From CAVPFA01 sp963703655 (lineage in GTDB: Bacteria; Actinomycetota; Acidimicrobiia; Acidimicrobiales; Bog-793), in the NCBI GenBank assembly GCA_963703655.1, contig CAVPFA010000006.1:62001-126000 (forward strand): a stretch of 64,000 nt of DNA. The letters are read 5' to 3'. This document shows positions 35,197-46,039 of the stretch, one piece after another (position 1 is the first letter of the stretch; the number at the start of each line of letters is the position of its first letter). The notes under the pieces are model-generated. The model made no database searches. It was given only the letters and a program-made list of their open reading frames with translations, and was not told the DNA's origin. The position numbers were made by a program, and so were the translations under genes.

Positions 35197-36093
35197 GTGC
35201 GGGGGTTCGTGTTGGTCGCCTGCTCGGTGCTGGTCGCGATCGGTATAGGCGTTGCGGCTATCGCAGTCGGGTCTTCCCCAAGTGGCGTCGGGTCCTCCGC
35301 AAGTGGCGAGACGCCGGCGCAGTCCTTCGCGCATCGAATACTGCGGGAGGCGAGAATCCCGCCCCATGCACATTCGACGAGCACGGTTGCGTCCACTTGG
35401 CTCGAGCAGCCTCTCGACACGCCGGGAATCGGCGGTCTGATCGACCTCCACCGGCTGTACCTCGTCGACAACCCGTCCGACGCCGTCGAGAGCTATGTCG
35501 AGACGCACCTCCCCAAGGGCGCCAAAGTGACCTCGACGGAGATTTCCGGTGGTCCAACTGGCACGGCGAGCGGAGTCGTGCTGTCGTTGCCGGTCTCGGG
35601 CCCCAATGAATACTCCGCTCAGCTGGCTTACGACGTCGCGCCCGTCGGCACGCACGCCGCTGAACTGCGCGTCGATTCCAAGACGGTCTGGTTGCCCGTG
35701 CGGTCAACTGGAGAACTCGCCCCCGCAGGGGGCATCGCCGAGGTGACCTGGTTCTCTCGAGTCTCTTATGCGCAGGGCTCGTCAGGGCCCGTCACGGTCC
35801 GCCTCAGCCACACGCAGACGACGGCACTCAGGGAGGTCCTTGATGCCTTGCCGCTCGGCCCGGCTGCCGACTGCATGGAGGACTCTCTTCTCTACAGGGT
35901 CGGCTTTCATCCGACCTCCGCCGCTGCCTCATCATTCGAAGCCGACGGGTACGCGTGTGCGAGGAGCGTCGTCATCACCGCACACGGAAGGACGATGCCG
36001 TCGCTGTACGACACGGGCTGCTCGTTGCTGCGTGCCGTCATCGAACTCATACCAGCTCGCCAGGCCAGCGGAACGAGGGCTTTTTCCTGTTGA
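35197..36093 (+). CDS. Secreted or membrane-anchored hypothetical protein
   Basis: The 298-residue protein starts at GTG 35197 with an N-terminal hydrophobic helix (GFVLVACSVLVAIGIGVAAIA), so it is exported or anchored. The body has WLEQPLDTPGIGGLIDLHRLYLVD early and a C-terminal part with four cysteines (CMEDSLLYRVGF, ACARSVVITAHG, GCSLLRAVIEL, last residue Cys), suggesting disulfides outside the cytoplasm. No family recognised. Confidence 0.75.
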   Translation: MRGFVLVACSVLVAIGIGVAAIAVGSSPSGVGSSASGETPAQSFAHRILREARIPPHAHSTSTVASTWLEQPLDTPGIGGLIDLHRLYLVDNPSDAVESYVETHLPKGAKVTSTEISGGPTGTASGVVLSLPVSGPNEYSAQLAYDVAPVGTHAAELRVDSKTVWLPVRSTGELAPAGGIAEVTWFSRVSYAQGSSGPVTVRLSHTQTTALREVLDALPLGPAADCMEDSLLYRVGFHPTSAAASSFEADGYACARSVVITAHGRTMPSLYDTGCSLLRAVIELIPARQASGTRAFSC

Positions 36094-36212
36094 GCTGTAC
36101 GAGTTCCGCCGTCCCCGGGCCGCCAGCATGTGGTCCCAGACATGGCGCGTTACGGACCGGCGGCCACTCCGCCAGAGTGACTGACAAGGCTCTTGTGACT
36201 CGGGCCGTCGAC

Positions 36213-37289
36213 TCAGTTGTAAGGAGGAGCCGTGGCAGGAGTCCGGTCTAGCAAGGGAATCAGGTAGGCGAAGATCGCGATCATGGGGCCGACGAACATG
36301 AGCGCCATCCCGAGCAGTCTCAGAGGATGTGACGCGGCGAGCATGCCGCCGACCCCTGCGATCGCAATGCCGATGAAACCTATCCATGCGGCCATCCGGA
36401 CGGCGCGATCAGATCCCCGGACCAGAACGAGGAGCGCCACCGCACCGAGAGTGAGTGGAAAGCCGACGATGGCGTGGGCGAGATAGACGGTCGCCCCCTT
36501 GGTCGGAAGCCAGCCGCTCGGGCGGCCAGCGGCCACCGAGAACAGCGCCGCGATCCCCAGCACGAACTCGACCCCCACAAGTACCGAGAGGGTAGTCGCG
36601 AGCCGGCGCACCGGTCCCTTCCCAGCTGAAGCGGAGGTACTGGCCGGACCCCGCTCGTCAGGCCGGCCCGCGTCGCCAGGCCCGCCCCGCTCGTCAGGCC
36701 GGCCCGCGTCGCCAGGCCCGCCCCACTCGTCAGGTGCTCCGGCTTGCCGGCCGGCTGCGGGCGCCGACGGCTCTCGAACCGGAGCGACCCGCACCAGGAG
36801 GTTGTAGGTGACGACGGCGATCGCGAGGTGCATGGTCATGAGCACGGCGACGGCGCGCACGGGCTCGTGCCGGACGAGCAACCAGAGGTCAGGGACCCAC
36901 AGGGCGAGCGTCACCAGGATCGCCAGCCGCACGAAGAGCCATCGGGGAGCCGAGCTGACGCGGCTCACGATGGGCCATGCGGCGCAACCGATCAGCACGC
37001 CGATCGCCGTCAAGGTGGCGTAGTCGGAGAAACGGAAGTGCGAGTACCCCCTCGTCGACGGGAACAGGTTCGTCCCGATGACGACAAGGAGAGCGTCCGC
37101 GGCGATCGAGCCGGCAACCGACAGGACCGTCGCAAGGGCGAGCGCGACGGGCGACGGCGGACGATGACGAGGTGACCAGTCGACCCGGACGACCTTGAGC
37201 GCTCTCTCGGACAGGCTGGACGTGGGAATCTTGCGGACCTCGAATGATAGGGCGGTGCGGAGCTCGAGCCGGAGCCGGGTAGATCTCAT
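36213..37289 (-). CDS. Membrane protein with two four-helix modules, DUF6069-like N-terminus
   Basis: The 358-residue protein (ATG 37289) has a four-TM module containing LAVAGSIAADALLV-like helix, TRGYSHFRFSDYATLTAIG and VRLAILVTLALWVPDLWLLV, the DUF6069 pattern. After it comes a charged linker of tandem Gly/Pro/Asp-rich repeats, then a second four-TM module (LSVLVGVEFVLGIAALF, AHAIVGFPLTLGAVALLVL, WIGFIGIAIAGVGGMLA). The two-module fusion joined by a repetitive linker is unusual. The N-terminal 40 residues may be over-long; a GTG near 37187 is an alternative. Confidence 0.75.
   Translation of the reverse strand: MRSTRLRLELRTALSFEVRKIPTSSLSERALKVVRVDWSPRHRPPSPVALALATVLSVAGSIAADALLVVIGTNLFPSTRGYSHFRFSDYATLTAIGVLIGCAAWPIVSRVSSAPRWLFVRLAILVTLALWVPDLWLLVRHEPVRAVAVLMTMHLAIAVVTYNLLVRVAPVREPSAPAAGRQAGAPDEWGGPGDAGRPDERGGPGDAGRPDERGPASTSASAGKGPVRRLATTLSVLVGVEFVLGIAALFSVAAGRPSGWLPTKGATVYLAHAIVGFPLTLGAVALLVLVRGSDRAVRMAAWIGFIGIAIAGVGGMLAASHPLRLLGMALMFVGPMIAIFAYLIPLLDRTPATAPPYN
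36651..36734 (-). repeat. 36-bp tandem repeat in the linker of the membrane protein
   Basis: Two perfect 36-bp copies (36651-36686 and 36687-36722) and a 12-base partial copy follow one another and encode 12-residue units of the DERGGPGDAGRP type. Because 36 is divisible by three, copy-number change would alter linker length without breaking the gene. Confidence 0.85.
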
Positions 37290-37503
37290 GACCGGGTTCC
37301 CAACTTTGCACCCGCGAGCGATCGAATTCTGTGCACCAGGCCCGGTTTCTGTTCTCCCGGCCGAGGCGCCCCGAGGCAACCGACGTCCCGCTCGGGTGTG
37401 TCGCCTGGGGTCCTTCCCAGGAACTGCGTAGGTGTAACTCAGGAGATCCTCAGGCGGACGCGGTCTAATTGCCGCGGGCGATGTCCCTGAGGAGGAGTTG
37501 GCG

Positions 37504-39097
37504 ATGGACCAGAACGAGCACAACGACGAGAGCCCCGGAGATCCCGCACCGTGGCGAGAGGAGCCGACAGCACAGAATCCAGGACCTCCGAGCTCGCCTG
37601 AGGTCACCGTACAGGGACAGCCTGGGTTCGCGGGAGGCGCGGGACAGGATCTGCCCGGCGGTGGATGGGCTCCGGCACCTCCGCCGCCTCCTTCAGGAGT
37701 AGTGCCGGGTACCGGTGCCGGCGCGGGACAGGATCTGCCCGGCGGTCGATGGGCTCCGGTACCTCCGCCGCCTCCGTCGGGAGCAGCGCCGGGTGCGGGC
37801 TGGGCATACCCGCCCGGTCCCTACTTTCCCGCCCACATCGGCGACGCCTCCGACAGCACCGTCTCCGCCTGCAGCGCCGAGGAGCCGTCATCGCGCACAA
37901 AGGATCCTGGCGGTCGTGTTGTTGGTCGTGATCGCCATGGCAGCGGGCTTCGGAGTCGGTCACCTTGTCTGGAAGGCAAGCTCGACCCCCGGATCGTCGA
38001 CGACCAGCCCCAGCTCGCCCTCGTCTGGCTCGGGGGGTTTCCCGTTCGGCCGCGGCTCGTCGGGTTCCCCGTTCGGGTCGGGCGGCTTCCCATTCGGCTC
38101 AGGTGGGTCGGGCTCGGGGTCGTCGGGCTCGAGCTCCTCCGCCGCGGGTGGCCCGTCTGACGCGGCGGCGATCGCGTCGGGGGTCGACCCGGGTCTTGTC
38201 GACGTGAACACCACACTCGGCTACCAGAGTCAGGAAGCGGCGGGCACAGGAATTGTCCTCACGCCGAACGGCGAGGTGCTCACCAATAATCACGTCATCG
38301 ACGGTGCCACGAGCATCAGCGTCACCGACGTGGGCAACGGTCGGGTCTACAAGGCGACCGTCGTCGGTTACGACCGGTCCAGCGACATTGCCCTGCTTCA
38401 GCTGACCGGTGCCTCCGGATTGCAGGTTGCCTCGCTCGGTAACTCGTCGACGCTTCATGTAGGCGAAGCCGTTGTCGGCATCGGAAATGCCGGCGGCGTC
38501 GGCGGCACTCCCAGCGTCGCGGGTGGATCAGTGACCGCCGTCAACCAGTCGATCACTGCGACAGAAGATGACGGCGGCAACCCCGAGAACCTGACGCATC
38601 TCGTCGAGGTCAACGCGAACATCCAGCCAGGTGACTCGGGCGGACCGCTCGTCGATACGGCAGGCAAGGTTGTCGGGATTGACACTGCGGCCTCGACGGG
38701 TTTCTCGTTCCAGACCACGGGTACGGTCGGCTACGCCATCCCGATCAACACGGCATTGGCGATCGCGCGCCAGATCAGCACATCTGACGGTTCGTCCACG
38801 GTGCACATCGGGCCGACGGCGTTTCTCGGCGTCGAGGTAACCTCCTCCGCGAGCGGGGCATCCCAGTCCGGGGCGGTCCTTGCCGGAGTCGTCCCGGGCT
38901 CGCCGGCCGCGTCGGCCGGGCTGGTCGCCGGCGATGTCATCACGGCCCTCGGCGGCCACACCGTCGCCTCAGCGACGTCACTCACGGCGACGATGGGGAG
39001 TTATCACCCGGGCGCCCGCGTCCAGGTGAGCTGGGCCGATGCCTCGGGTGGCCAGCACAGCGCGACCTTGCAGCTCGCCGATGGCCCGGCAGCTTGA
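37504..39097 (+). pseudogene. HtrA/DegP-like serine protease, one frameshift
   Basis: Removing one T from TTT at 37825-37827 joins a Pro/Gly-rich cytosolic head to a TM anchor (ILAVVLLVVIAMAAGFGVG) and a periplasmic or extracellular protease of about 530 residues in total. The catalytic triad is in TNNHVIDGA (His), YDRSSDIALLQL (Asp) and QPGDSGGPL (Ser), followed by one PDZ domain (GVVPGSPAASAGLVAGDVITALGG). It should degrade misfolded envelope proteins. The head has an 84-bp (28-residue) repeat starting near 37641 and 37725, and the linker after the TM is Gly/Ser/Phe-rich. Confidence 0.85.
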
Positions 39098-39110
39098 GGA
39101 CCCGAGGCGA

Positions 39111-40883
39111 TCAGAACGTGCCGGCGGGGTGCCGAGCGATCACCAGAAGTCGCACGCTCGGTGCTCCGGGGACGACGTGCAACGGTCTGCCTCCGCCATA
39201 AGGGCCGACCGTGACCAGCACCTCGACCTGTTCGTTGTGCGCTGTGACACGTCCGATGCCGAACTCCGGGCTCCACGGACGCGGAACCGTCGCACGTACG
39301 CCGCGCGCCGCCAGCTGGTCGACGATCCCCGCGGTCACCCCGTAAGCCTCGCTGTCCAGCGGCATCACGAAGACGCTCTTCTTCCCTTGCAGCTCGGGCC
39401 CGACAAAGGGCCAAGCTGCCGTGAGAGATGGGGCACTCAGATCCTTGACTTGGAAATTCGCCGTCCGCAGCAGGAACGAGGCGCCCGCGACAGTGGCGCT
39501 CACTACGACGGCGACTAACGCCGCCGTAGTGAGGCCCCTGGCGACCCTCGTGGATCGCGGTACGACCGGTTGTGATCCGTAACGCTCTTTTGCCTGAGCG
39601 AAAGTTTCGAGCCGGCCCAGGCCGCTCACCCCGACGGCGATGGTTCCGAGCACGCCGACCGCCCTGTCCCATGTGAGATCGAACGCCTGTATCGGGCCCA
39701 CGATTTGGGTCAGCGCGAGCAGGGTCGCGGCGGCGGCGACCAAGGTGACGACCCCGAGATCCGCACCGAAGCCTTCGGCCGAGCGGCGGCCCCAGGCGAT
39801 AGCGGCCCCGATGCCGGCCAGCAGCAGGATGAATACAGCGGGCTCGGGGACGAGTAGCGAGAAGACCGAAACCGCGCCGTGGCCGGCGTGCTGGGTGCGG
39901 AAGAAGCGCCAGATGGCCACGAAGTTTCCCTGCGACGGGTCGACCTGGGGAAGTGAGGGATGCAGGGCTGACACCACGATCGCGCGGCCGGTCTGGCCGA
40001 TCCGGAGGATCTGCTCGAGGATGGGCGGGAACCACGCTGCGACGAGGAGGAGCGAGAGAGCTCCGATCGTGATGGCGGTTCTGCGCGACGTCGGCGGCTG
40101 TAGACGCCCCGGGCAGTGGATGGGAGCAAGGACCAATGCTGCGATGATCATGCCGAGCGCGATCGGCAATGTTGCGAGCTGTGTCTGTACGAGGAAGGTT
40201 CCGACGAGGAGAGCGCCTATGAGCGAGACCAGCCTGCGGCGGCTCGCGTCCGCACACAGCACTCCGAGGTAGACGGCGGGCAGGGCAAGTACGTCGGGTC
40301 CCCAGGGGGCGAGGAGATTCGGCGGGCCGACCCGCCAGCACAGGTAGGCGATCGCTGCCGCGGCCCAAAGGCCCACGAGATCTCCGGCGCGACGGCGAAC
40401 GAGGACGATCGTCCCGAGCGCCGCAGCGACGTTGATGGTCGCGGTGCCGACGATGTCGCCGACGGGGCCAGTGCCGACGACCCGTTCGATGGTCGCGAGA
40501 ATGTACGCCAGTGCAGGACCGGGGTGGTGCCAACCGTATCGGTCATAGGGCCCGAGCAGCTGGTGCCAGTGCAGCGCTGCCCGGACGTCGACATCCAGCA
40601 GAGCAGGATCAGCAACGAGGTACATCGGCCCGCGGTGAGCGAGCAGTTGGAGGCACGGGACAAGGAACGGGACCGCGATGATCACGATCGCCGCCGCGAA
40701 CATGGTCACCGAGTGCATGCTCTCGGTAGGCTGCGGTCCGGCTCCTCGCGGTCCAGAGCCCGGCGTCGTCGGCTCGGGGCCGGCCGGCACCGGCCGCGGG
40801 TGCTCCAAGGCCCCGTCGTCGGGTGGGTTCCGGCGCCCGAACCTGAGGATCCGAGCTCTCGAGAAACGGTCGACCGTTTTCAA
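39111..40883 (-). CDS. Polytopic membrane protein, glycosyltransferase-like
   Basis: The 590-residue protein has about ten TM helices (for example MFAAAIVIIAVPFLVPCLQLL, LIGALLVGTFLVQTQLATLPIA, LLLVAAWFPPILEQIL) and loops with HWHQLLGPYDRYGWHHPGPA that resemble GT-C-fold membrane glycosyltransferases or their relatives. The C-terminal soluble part (VQVEVLVTVGPYGGG-like strands) is outside the membrane. It is the downstream gene of the YfhO-type gene with a 4-base overlap (ATGA), so the two probably act in one envelope-glycan pathway. Donor and acceptor unknown. Confidence 0.8.
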   Translation of the reverse strand: MKTVDRFSRARILRFGRRNPPDDGALEHPRPVPAGPEPTTPGSGPRGAGPQPTESMHSVTMFAAAIVIIAVPFLVPCLQLLAHRGPMYLVADPALLDVDVRAALHWHQLLGPYDRYGWHHPGPALAYILATIERVVGTGPVGDIVGTATINVAAALGTIVLVRRRAGDLVGLWAAAAIAYLCWRVGPPNLLAPWGPDVLALPAVYLGVLCADASRRRLVSLIGALLVGTFLVQTQLATLPIALGMIIAALVLAPIHCPGRLQPPTSRRTAITIGALSLLLVAAWFPPILEQILRIGQTGRAIVVSALHPSLPQVDPSQGNFVAIWRFFRTQHAGHGAVSVFSLLVPEPAVFILLLAGIGAAIAWGRRSAEGFGADLGVVTLVAAAATLLALTQIVGPIQAFDLTWDRAVGVLGTIAVGVSGLGRLETFAQAKERYGSQPVVPRSTRVARGLTTAALVAVVVSATVAGASFLLRTANFQVKDLSAPSLTAAWPFVGPELQGKKSVFVMPLDSEAYGVTAGIVDQLAARGVRATVPRPWSPEFGIGRVTAHNEQVEVLVTVGPYGGGRPLHVVPGAPSVRLLVIARHPAGTF

Positions 40884-43800
40884 GCTGGCGCAGTTCCCTC
40901 GGCTCTCGGGAGCGCGGCGTCAGGCGCCCCTGGCGAGCGGGTGGACAGAGCCTGTCGCCGGTGCTCGGCGGCTGCTTCAACCGCAGTTCCGCGCCCGGAT
41001 GGGGCAGGCGTCCTGGCGCCCTTGGACCTGCGGCGTCGCCTCGGGACGACTACAAGCAGAGCCAGAACGATCGTGCTCACCGCGGAGACGAGGAGCCCGA
41101 GGGTTGCGCGCCTGGAGGTATAGATCCACGTCACGGTGAAGCTGCCGGCCGGGACCGAGATCGCTTGGACGAGCCCGAGCTGCCGGACCCGCACGGTCAC
41201 CGGCGGACCTCCTCCGATCGGCGCCAGGCTCGCGCGCCACCCGGACTCGTAGGCGACGCTCCGGACGAGCACGGCCGGTCGGGGCGTCGAAAAGACGGTC
41301 ACCGGGTTCTGCCATGGCTGGACGGTACGCGTGCTCGCGTGGGCTGAGGGGACGAGCGGCGCAAGCGGCGTCTCGGACCCTCGCGCGCTCGAGCCACGTG
41401 GCTCCCCTCGCAATGGTGTCGGTGAAGACGGGCAGCCCGCCGATCTCGGTCTGATACCGCCACCGGGGCGGCTCCAGCACGCCTTGGAGCACCTGGTTGA
41501 GCACGAGACGGTGCGTCGAGGGACCGGAGTTCACCGCCGTCGGCTGCCGGGTGGACACCGCAACGGCGGCGATGGCGATCGAAGCGCCTCCCGGAGCCCC
41601 GACCTGGATCCCGTACGCGACGCGGCCCGTCAAGGCCATTTGAGCCCTCGAGTCGACGACTTGCACCTGACGGTCGCTCGCGATCTGGTCGCGGGCGTCG
41701 AGGATGCCGACCGCTAGTGACCCTGGGAGCCGGCGGCGGTAGGGGATCAGGACGACTGTCACGGAGTCGAGCGCCAGCGGGCCGGGCAGCATCCAAGTCG
41801 AGGAGCGCCCGCGGAGGAGAAGAGTCGGAGGAAGGGCCCGCAACGGTTTCAGAGGAGCGATCGCGTTCAGCGCCTCGGCCTCGGGCGAGGTGCCCGGAGG
41901 CACCGGGGTCCCGGTCGCAAGAGGGATCGGTTGGTTGCCTGGGATCGCGGCCACCAGGTACTCGGGAAGGGTGACGAGCTCCCTCAGGTTCAAGATGTCG
42001 AGGTTAGGCCTCGTCAGGGCGGCGGGCTGGAGGTTTTCCACCTCGTGGCTTCCAGTGGCGTCCGCGTATCGGCCGGCGACCGCGGATCCGTATCCCTGCA
42101 CACTCTCGATCTGGTGCAGGATCGGAAGGTCATAGGTGCCGATCTCGTGGATGACCGTCTTGTAGCGGGCGGGCAGGGCTTGCGCGGGATTGAAGACTGC
42201 GTACCGGCCCTGCGGCCCGAGCAGCTTCGCGAGGGCGACGGTCGTGGGGTTTTCGCGCGCGAGCGTTGTCTTGGCCGGGAGCGCGTACCCCGCATCGGCC
42301 AGGGCCAACAAGACGTCTGCGGCAACGATGATCGAGACCATCCGACGACGCATCCGAGGTTCGAGTCGGGGCAGGACGATGAGCACGACGCCGGCTGCCG
42401 CGGCGATCACGAGCGTGGCGGCGAAGTACGGGGTCAAATCTGCCGCGAGCCGTGGCAGATAGGTGACCACGCCCATCAGGTGCTGGACCCAGTGGCCCGC
42501 GACATAGGCCGCGAACAACGAGGAACGCCACGACCCCCACCGGCACGAGCCCGGCCAGGCGCTCGTCGCGTGTGAGATCGGGGCCGCCGGCCGGCACGGG
42601 ATCGCGCGCCGACGCTCGAGTTGCTGCCGTGGACCCGAGGTAGTCGACGAACACGGCGAGCAGGACCGAGAGGGCAAGGTCGACGAGGACAGAGTTGCGG
42701 TTCTGGAGTCGCTGGCCCCCGTATAACGGCAGCGACGCCAGGAAGTGTCCCAGCGGCGTGTCCGCGCCGGCCGAGAGAATCACGCCGACGACGATGAGGA
42801 CGTACCAGACCCCGACAGGCTTGTCGCCACGCCGCCGGCGCAGCGCCCGCGTCGCCAGAGCAAAGGCCGCAACGAGCGGCATTATGCCGACGGCATAGTT
42901 CAATTCGGGAAGGTTGTAAGAGCCGGCGTAATTCGGAAGTCCGAAGTTGCCGCTGCCGCCTACGAGGAACGGAACGAACAGCAATGTCAGGTCGTGCCAG
43001 GACAACGACCCATTGGCGAAATGGGCGTAGGTGTCGCTCGCCCGTTCTGACTCGTGCAGGAAGCTGAGACCGGGGAGCCACTGGGCCGCGGCGAGCCCGA
43101 TCGACAGGAGTGTCGCCGCCGCCACGGCGATTGTGGCGCGCAGAGGCCACCGCCGGCCGATGCGCCGCGCTCGCCAGCACACGGCCAAGAAGTAGATACC
43201 GACGGCGATGGCGAGATTCGACACCGAGCGGGGGTCGCCCGCGAGCACTGCGAGCCCGCCGCAGGCACCGAGCAGCGCAATCCAGCGCCTTGCCAGGTGT
43301 GGCTCGGGGGAGTTGGCGAGCTCGTGCACGGCGAGCAACATCCACGGGGCGAAGCTCATCCCGGCAATGAGGCCGTAGTGGTTGTCCTGGCCGAGCATGT
43401 AACCGGTGTAGGTGAAGGTCAAGGCACCGAGCAATGACGCGAGCGCGGAATGCCCCAATCGACGCAAGAAGACGTGCATGCCGATGCCACAAACCACGGA
43501 CACGGCGACGAGGCCGATCGTCCATGCCGCGACTCCTGGCAGGACGGCGAACAGCCATGTGCCCGGGTAGAGTGCGCCCGCGTTCCAGCCGGCGAGCAGC
43601 GGTGTCCCGCTCCAGATGTACGGATCCCACAACGGCAACCGCCCGTGCCTCAACAATTCGCCGGACAGCACTCGGAGTGGGTAGTTCTGAGTGAGGTTGT
43701 CGCCGTTCAGCAGCGGGCGCACCAGCAAGGAGGGCGGGACCTCGATCACCACAGGCACGGCGACTAGAAGAACAAGGGCGAGTCGGTCAAAGCGCGAGAG

Positions 43801-43905
43801 GAGTGACCAGCCCCGGAAAAAGCTCGCGCGACCGCTCGCCTCGGGCGCTTCGAGCCCTGCGTGGTCGTGGCGGCCGACGTTCGCAGTTGAGAGGGTGCGC
43901 GCCAT
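40880..43905 (-). pseudogene. YfhO-type membrane protein, two frameshifts
   Basis: Three frames combine into about 1008 residues. The 5' part has helices of the YfhO family (WDPYIWSGTPLLAGWNAGALYPG, then LGALTFTYTGYMLGQDNHYGLIAGMSFAPWMLL, LNYAVGIMPLVAAFAL and TPLGHFLASLPLYGGQRLQNRNSVLVDLAL). The frame changes near 42515-42525 (VGVVAFL to LFAAYVAGHWVQH) and again near 41385-41390 (WLERAR to GSETPLAPLVPSAH). The C-terminal portion has ASLAPIGGGPPVTVRVRQ and a last TM. YfhO proteins glycosylate teichoic acids and similar polymers. Start ATG 43905. Both breaks look like single-base indels in G/C-rich runs. Confidence 0.75.
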
Positions 43906-43928
43906 GTGTCCCGCTGAACCCTAGACGC

Positions 43929-44003
43929 GGCCATAGCGGCTCAATAGGCCATCCAGGCACAAGACGACCATCCGGGCACAGCGCGGCCGTCCGAACACGA
44001 CGA
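43929..44003. repeat. Degenerate 19-bp tandem repeat in a divergent promoter
   Basis: Three copies with a strict 19-base step begin at 43947, 43966 and 43985 (cores GGCCATCC, GACCATCC and GGCCGTCC, each followed by an A/G-rich GGCACA- or GAACAC-like part). A weaker fourth copy starts at 43929. The step is not a multiple of three and lies between divergent genes, so it may be a set of regulator sites. Confidence 0.45.
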
Positions 44004-44157
44004 GCAATCCAGTTCGAACCCCGACTCCCGACAGGCTCGAACTACAGATGCCCCTCCCCCCGTCCGGTTCGTCCGATCCATTATCCTCTAGCTCCAGCGC
44101 ATCGATGGAGCGCGCGGTTGGCGGCGGAGCCCGAAGGCTCGGCTCAGAGGGAACGAC

Positions 44158-46009
44158 GTGCCAATGCGGCCTTCGAGCGACAGGCAGGCGGTGCGGGGAC
44201 GGGTCGTTCCTCCCGTGCTTGCGGTGGCCTGTTACGCGGTGCTTGCCGTCGTCGCTTACTGGCCGGTCCTGGCCTTGGACGCCAGCAAGCTGCCGAGCCC
44301 GCCGGGAGCGGGCGCGGGGGACCCGGTGCAGATGGTCTGGTTTCTCGCCTGGACGCCGTTCGCGCTCCTGCACGGGCACAACCCCTTCTTCACCAATTAC
44401 ATCGATGTTCCCTCGGGAGTGAACCTCGCCGCGAACACGTCGGTCCCTCTTCTCGGCCTGCTCGCGACCCCCGTCACCCTCGCCCTCGGGCCCATTGCCT
44501 CGTTCAACCTTCTGATGCGCATCGCGCTCGGCGGGGTCGGCCACTTCGATGTTTCTCGTCTCGCGACGCTGGGTGAAGTGGTGGCCGGCGGCATTCGCGG
44601 CAGGGCTCCTGTACGGGTTCGGCTCGTACATGACATACGAGAGCTCCGTCCACCTCGACCTCGCTTTCATGGTGATCCCTCCGGTCCTGGTCTGGTGCCT
44701 GGACGATCTGTTCGTGACGCGGGGAAGGTCGCCTTTGAAGATGGGCATCCTCCTCGGGGCGTTGAGCGCGGCGCAGCTCCTCATCGACCCCGAGGTGCTG
44801 GTGTACTGCGGCATCTTGTCAGCGGTGGGTCTGAGCTTTCTGGCACTGACGCACCGCCACGAGGTCGTCTCCCGCCTTCGCGTGGCTGCACCGGGGCTGA
44901 TTGGCGCGATCGGCTGTTTCGGCGCGATCGCCGGCTACCCGATCGTGTACTTCCTCGCGGGCCCTCGGCGGATCCCGCGAGGCATACAGGCCCCACAGCT
45001 CACCGCCGGATTTCATCTCGACCTTCTCCGGCCGATCTTGCCTTCGGCTGCACGGGTGACCAACACGTCGGGCTACCTCGGAGCTCCGCTGCTCATCGGC
45101 TTGGTGGTGCTTGCCGTGCGATGGCGCAAGCTCGGGGCCGTCCAGCTCGCGGCCGTATGCGCTTGCGCGGCGTTCGTCCTGTCACTCGGCCCCCGTCTCA
45201 CCGTCGACGGGCGCACCTATGCGGTCTGGCTCCCCGCGGCCGTCTTCGAGCACGTCCCGGTGCTCCTCGATCTCGAGCCCATCAGGATCACCGGCCTCGG
45301 GATGCTGTTCCTGGCGATCATCCTCGCCGTCGGCCTCGACCGCACCAGGACCTCGATACTCGAGCACGCTCGGACGGCGCCGAAGTCCTCGAAGCGCTCG
45401 GACGAGCCTCGACGCGAGCGCGTGACGTCCCGACTCCGATCGGCCCCGAACCTGCAGACTCTCTGCCTTCTTGCCCTGGCGATCGCCGCGTTCGTCCCGC
45501 TGCTGGGTCAACTCCCGGTCGCGGGGGAGCATCGGGCGACCGAGCCGGCCTTGACGGCGTCGCTTGCCCGGTCGGTTCCCCACGGGGCGGTGGTTCTGGC
45601 CTTTCCGTACCCAAGGGCGCGCAGCGACGACCCGATGCTCTGGCAGGCCGCCGATGAGATGAGTTTCCGGCTGGTCGGTGGCTACGCCCTCGTACCCGGC
45701 GCCGCAGGGAGGGGCCGCTACTACGTCGCCCAAAGTCCAGACCTCGCCAGGTTGTCAGCTCTCCTGGCCGCACCTTCGGGCGTTCCCCGGGTGTCGCTGA
45801 CGAGCGCTTGTCAATCCCTCGAGGCGGTCCTCGGTGCTGAGGAGGTCGACGCGCTGGTGCTTGGTACCAAGCCAGGGCCGATTCGCACTCAGGGGATCAG
45901 GTTGCTCACCAAGTTGCTCGGGCCGCCTAAGGCCAGCTTCGCCGCCGGAGTCGCCTGGTACGGCTTGCGAAGCCGAGGATCTCCGCCGAGCTGTCCGGTC
46001 GATTCCTAG
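44158..46009 (+). pseudogene. Polytopic membrane protein of envelope-glycan type, one frameshift
   Basis: Dropping one G of GGGG at 44533-44536 joins two frames into about 616 residues with about ten TM helices: LAVACYAVLAVVAYWPVLALD and VWFLAWTPFALLHGHNPFFTNYID first, then GGSATSMFLVSRRWVKWW, LGALSAAQLLIDPEVLVYCGI and others. The C-terminal part after residue 480 is soluble (GYALVPGAAGRGRYYVAQSPD). The large periplasmic loops and dodecahelix-like arrangement match glycosyltransferase-type proteins. Divergent from the YfhO-type gene, sharing the promoter region with the 19-bp repeats. Start is GTG 44158 or ATG 44164. Confidence 0.7.
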
Positions 46010-46039
46010 GCCGACCGGCCTGCAGCGGGGGTCGAGCTC

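Noticed and set aside
36651..36734. Repeat considered as a CRISPR array
   Set aside because: The repeats are contiguous without spacers and are in a coding frame.
39004..40533. 509-codon minus-strand open frame within the glycosyltransferase-like gene
   Set aside because: Pro/Arg/Ser-rich composition without motifs; it overlaps the well-supported gene at 39111-40883 in another frame.
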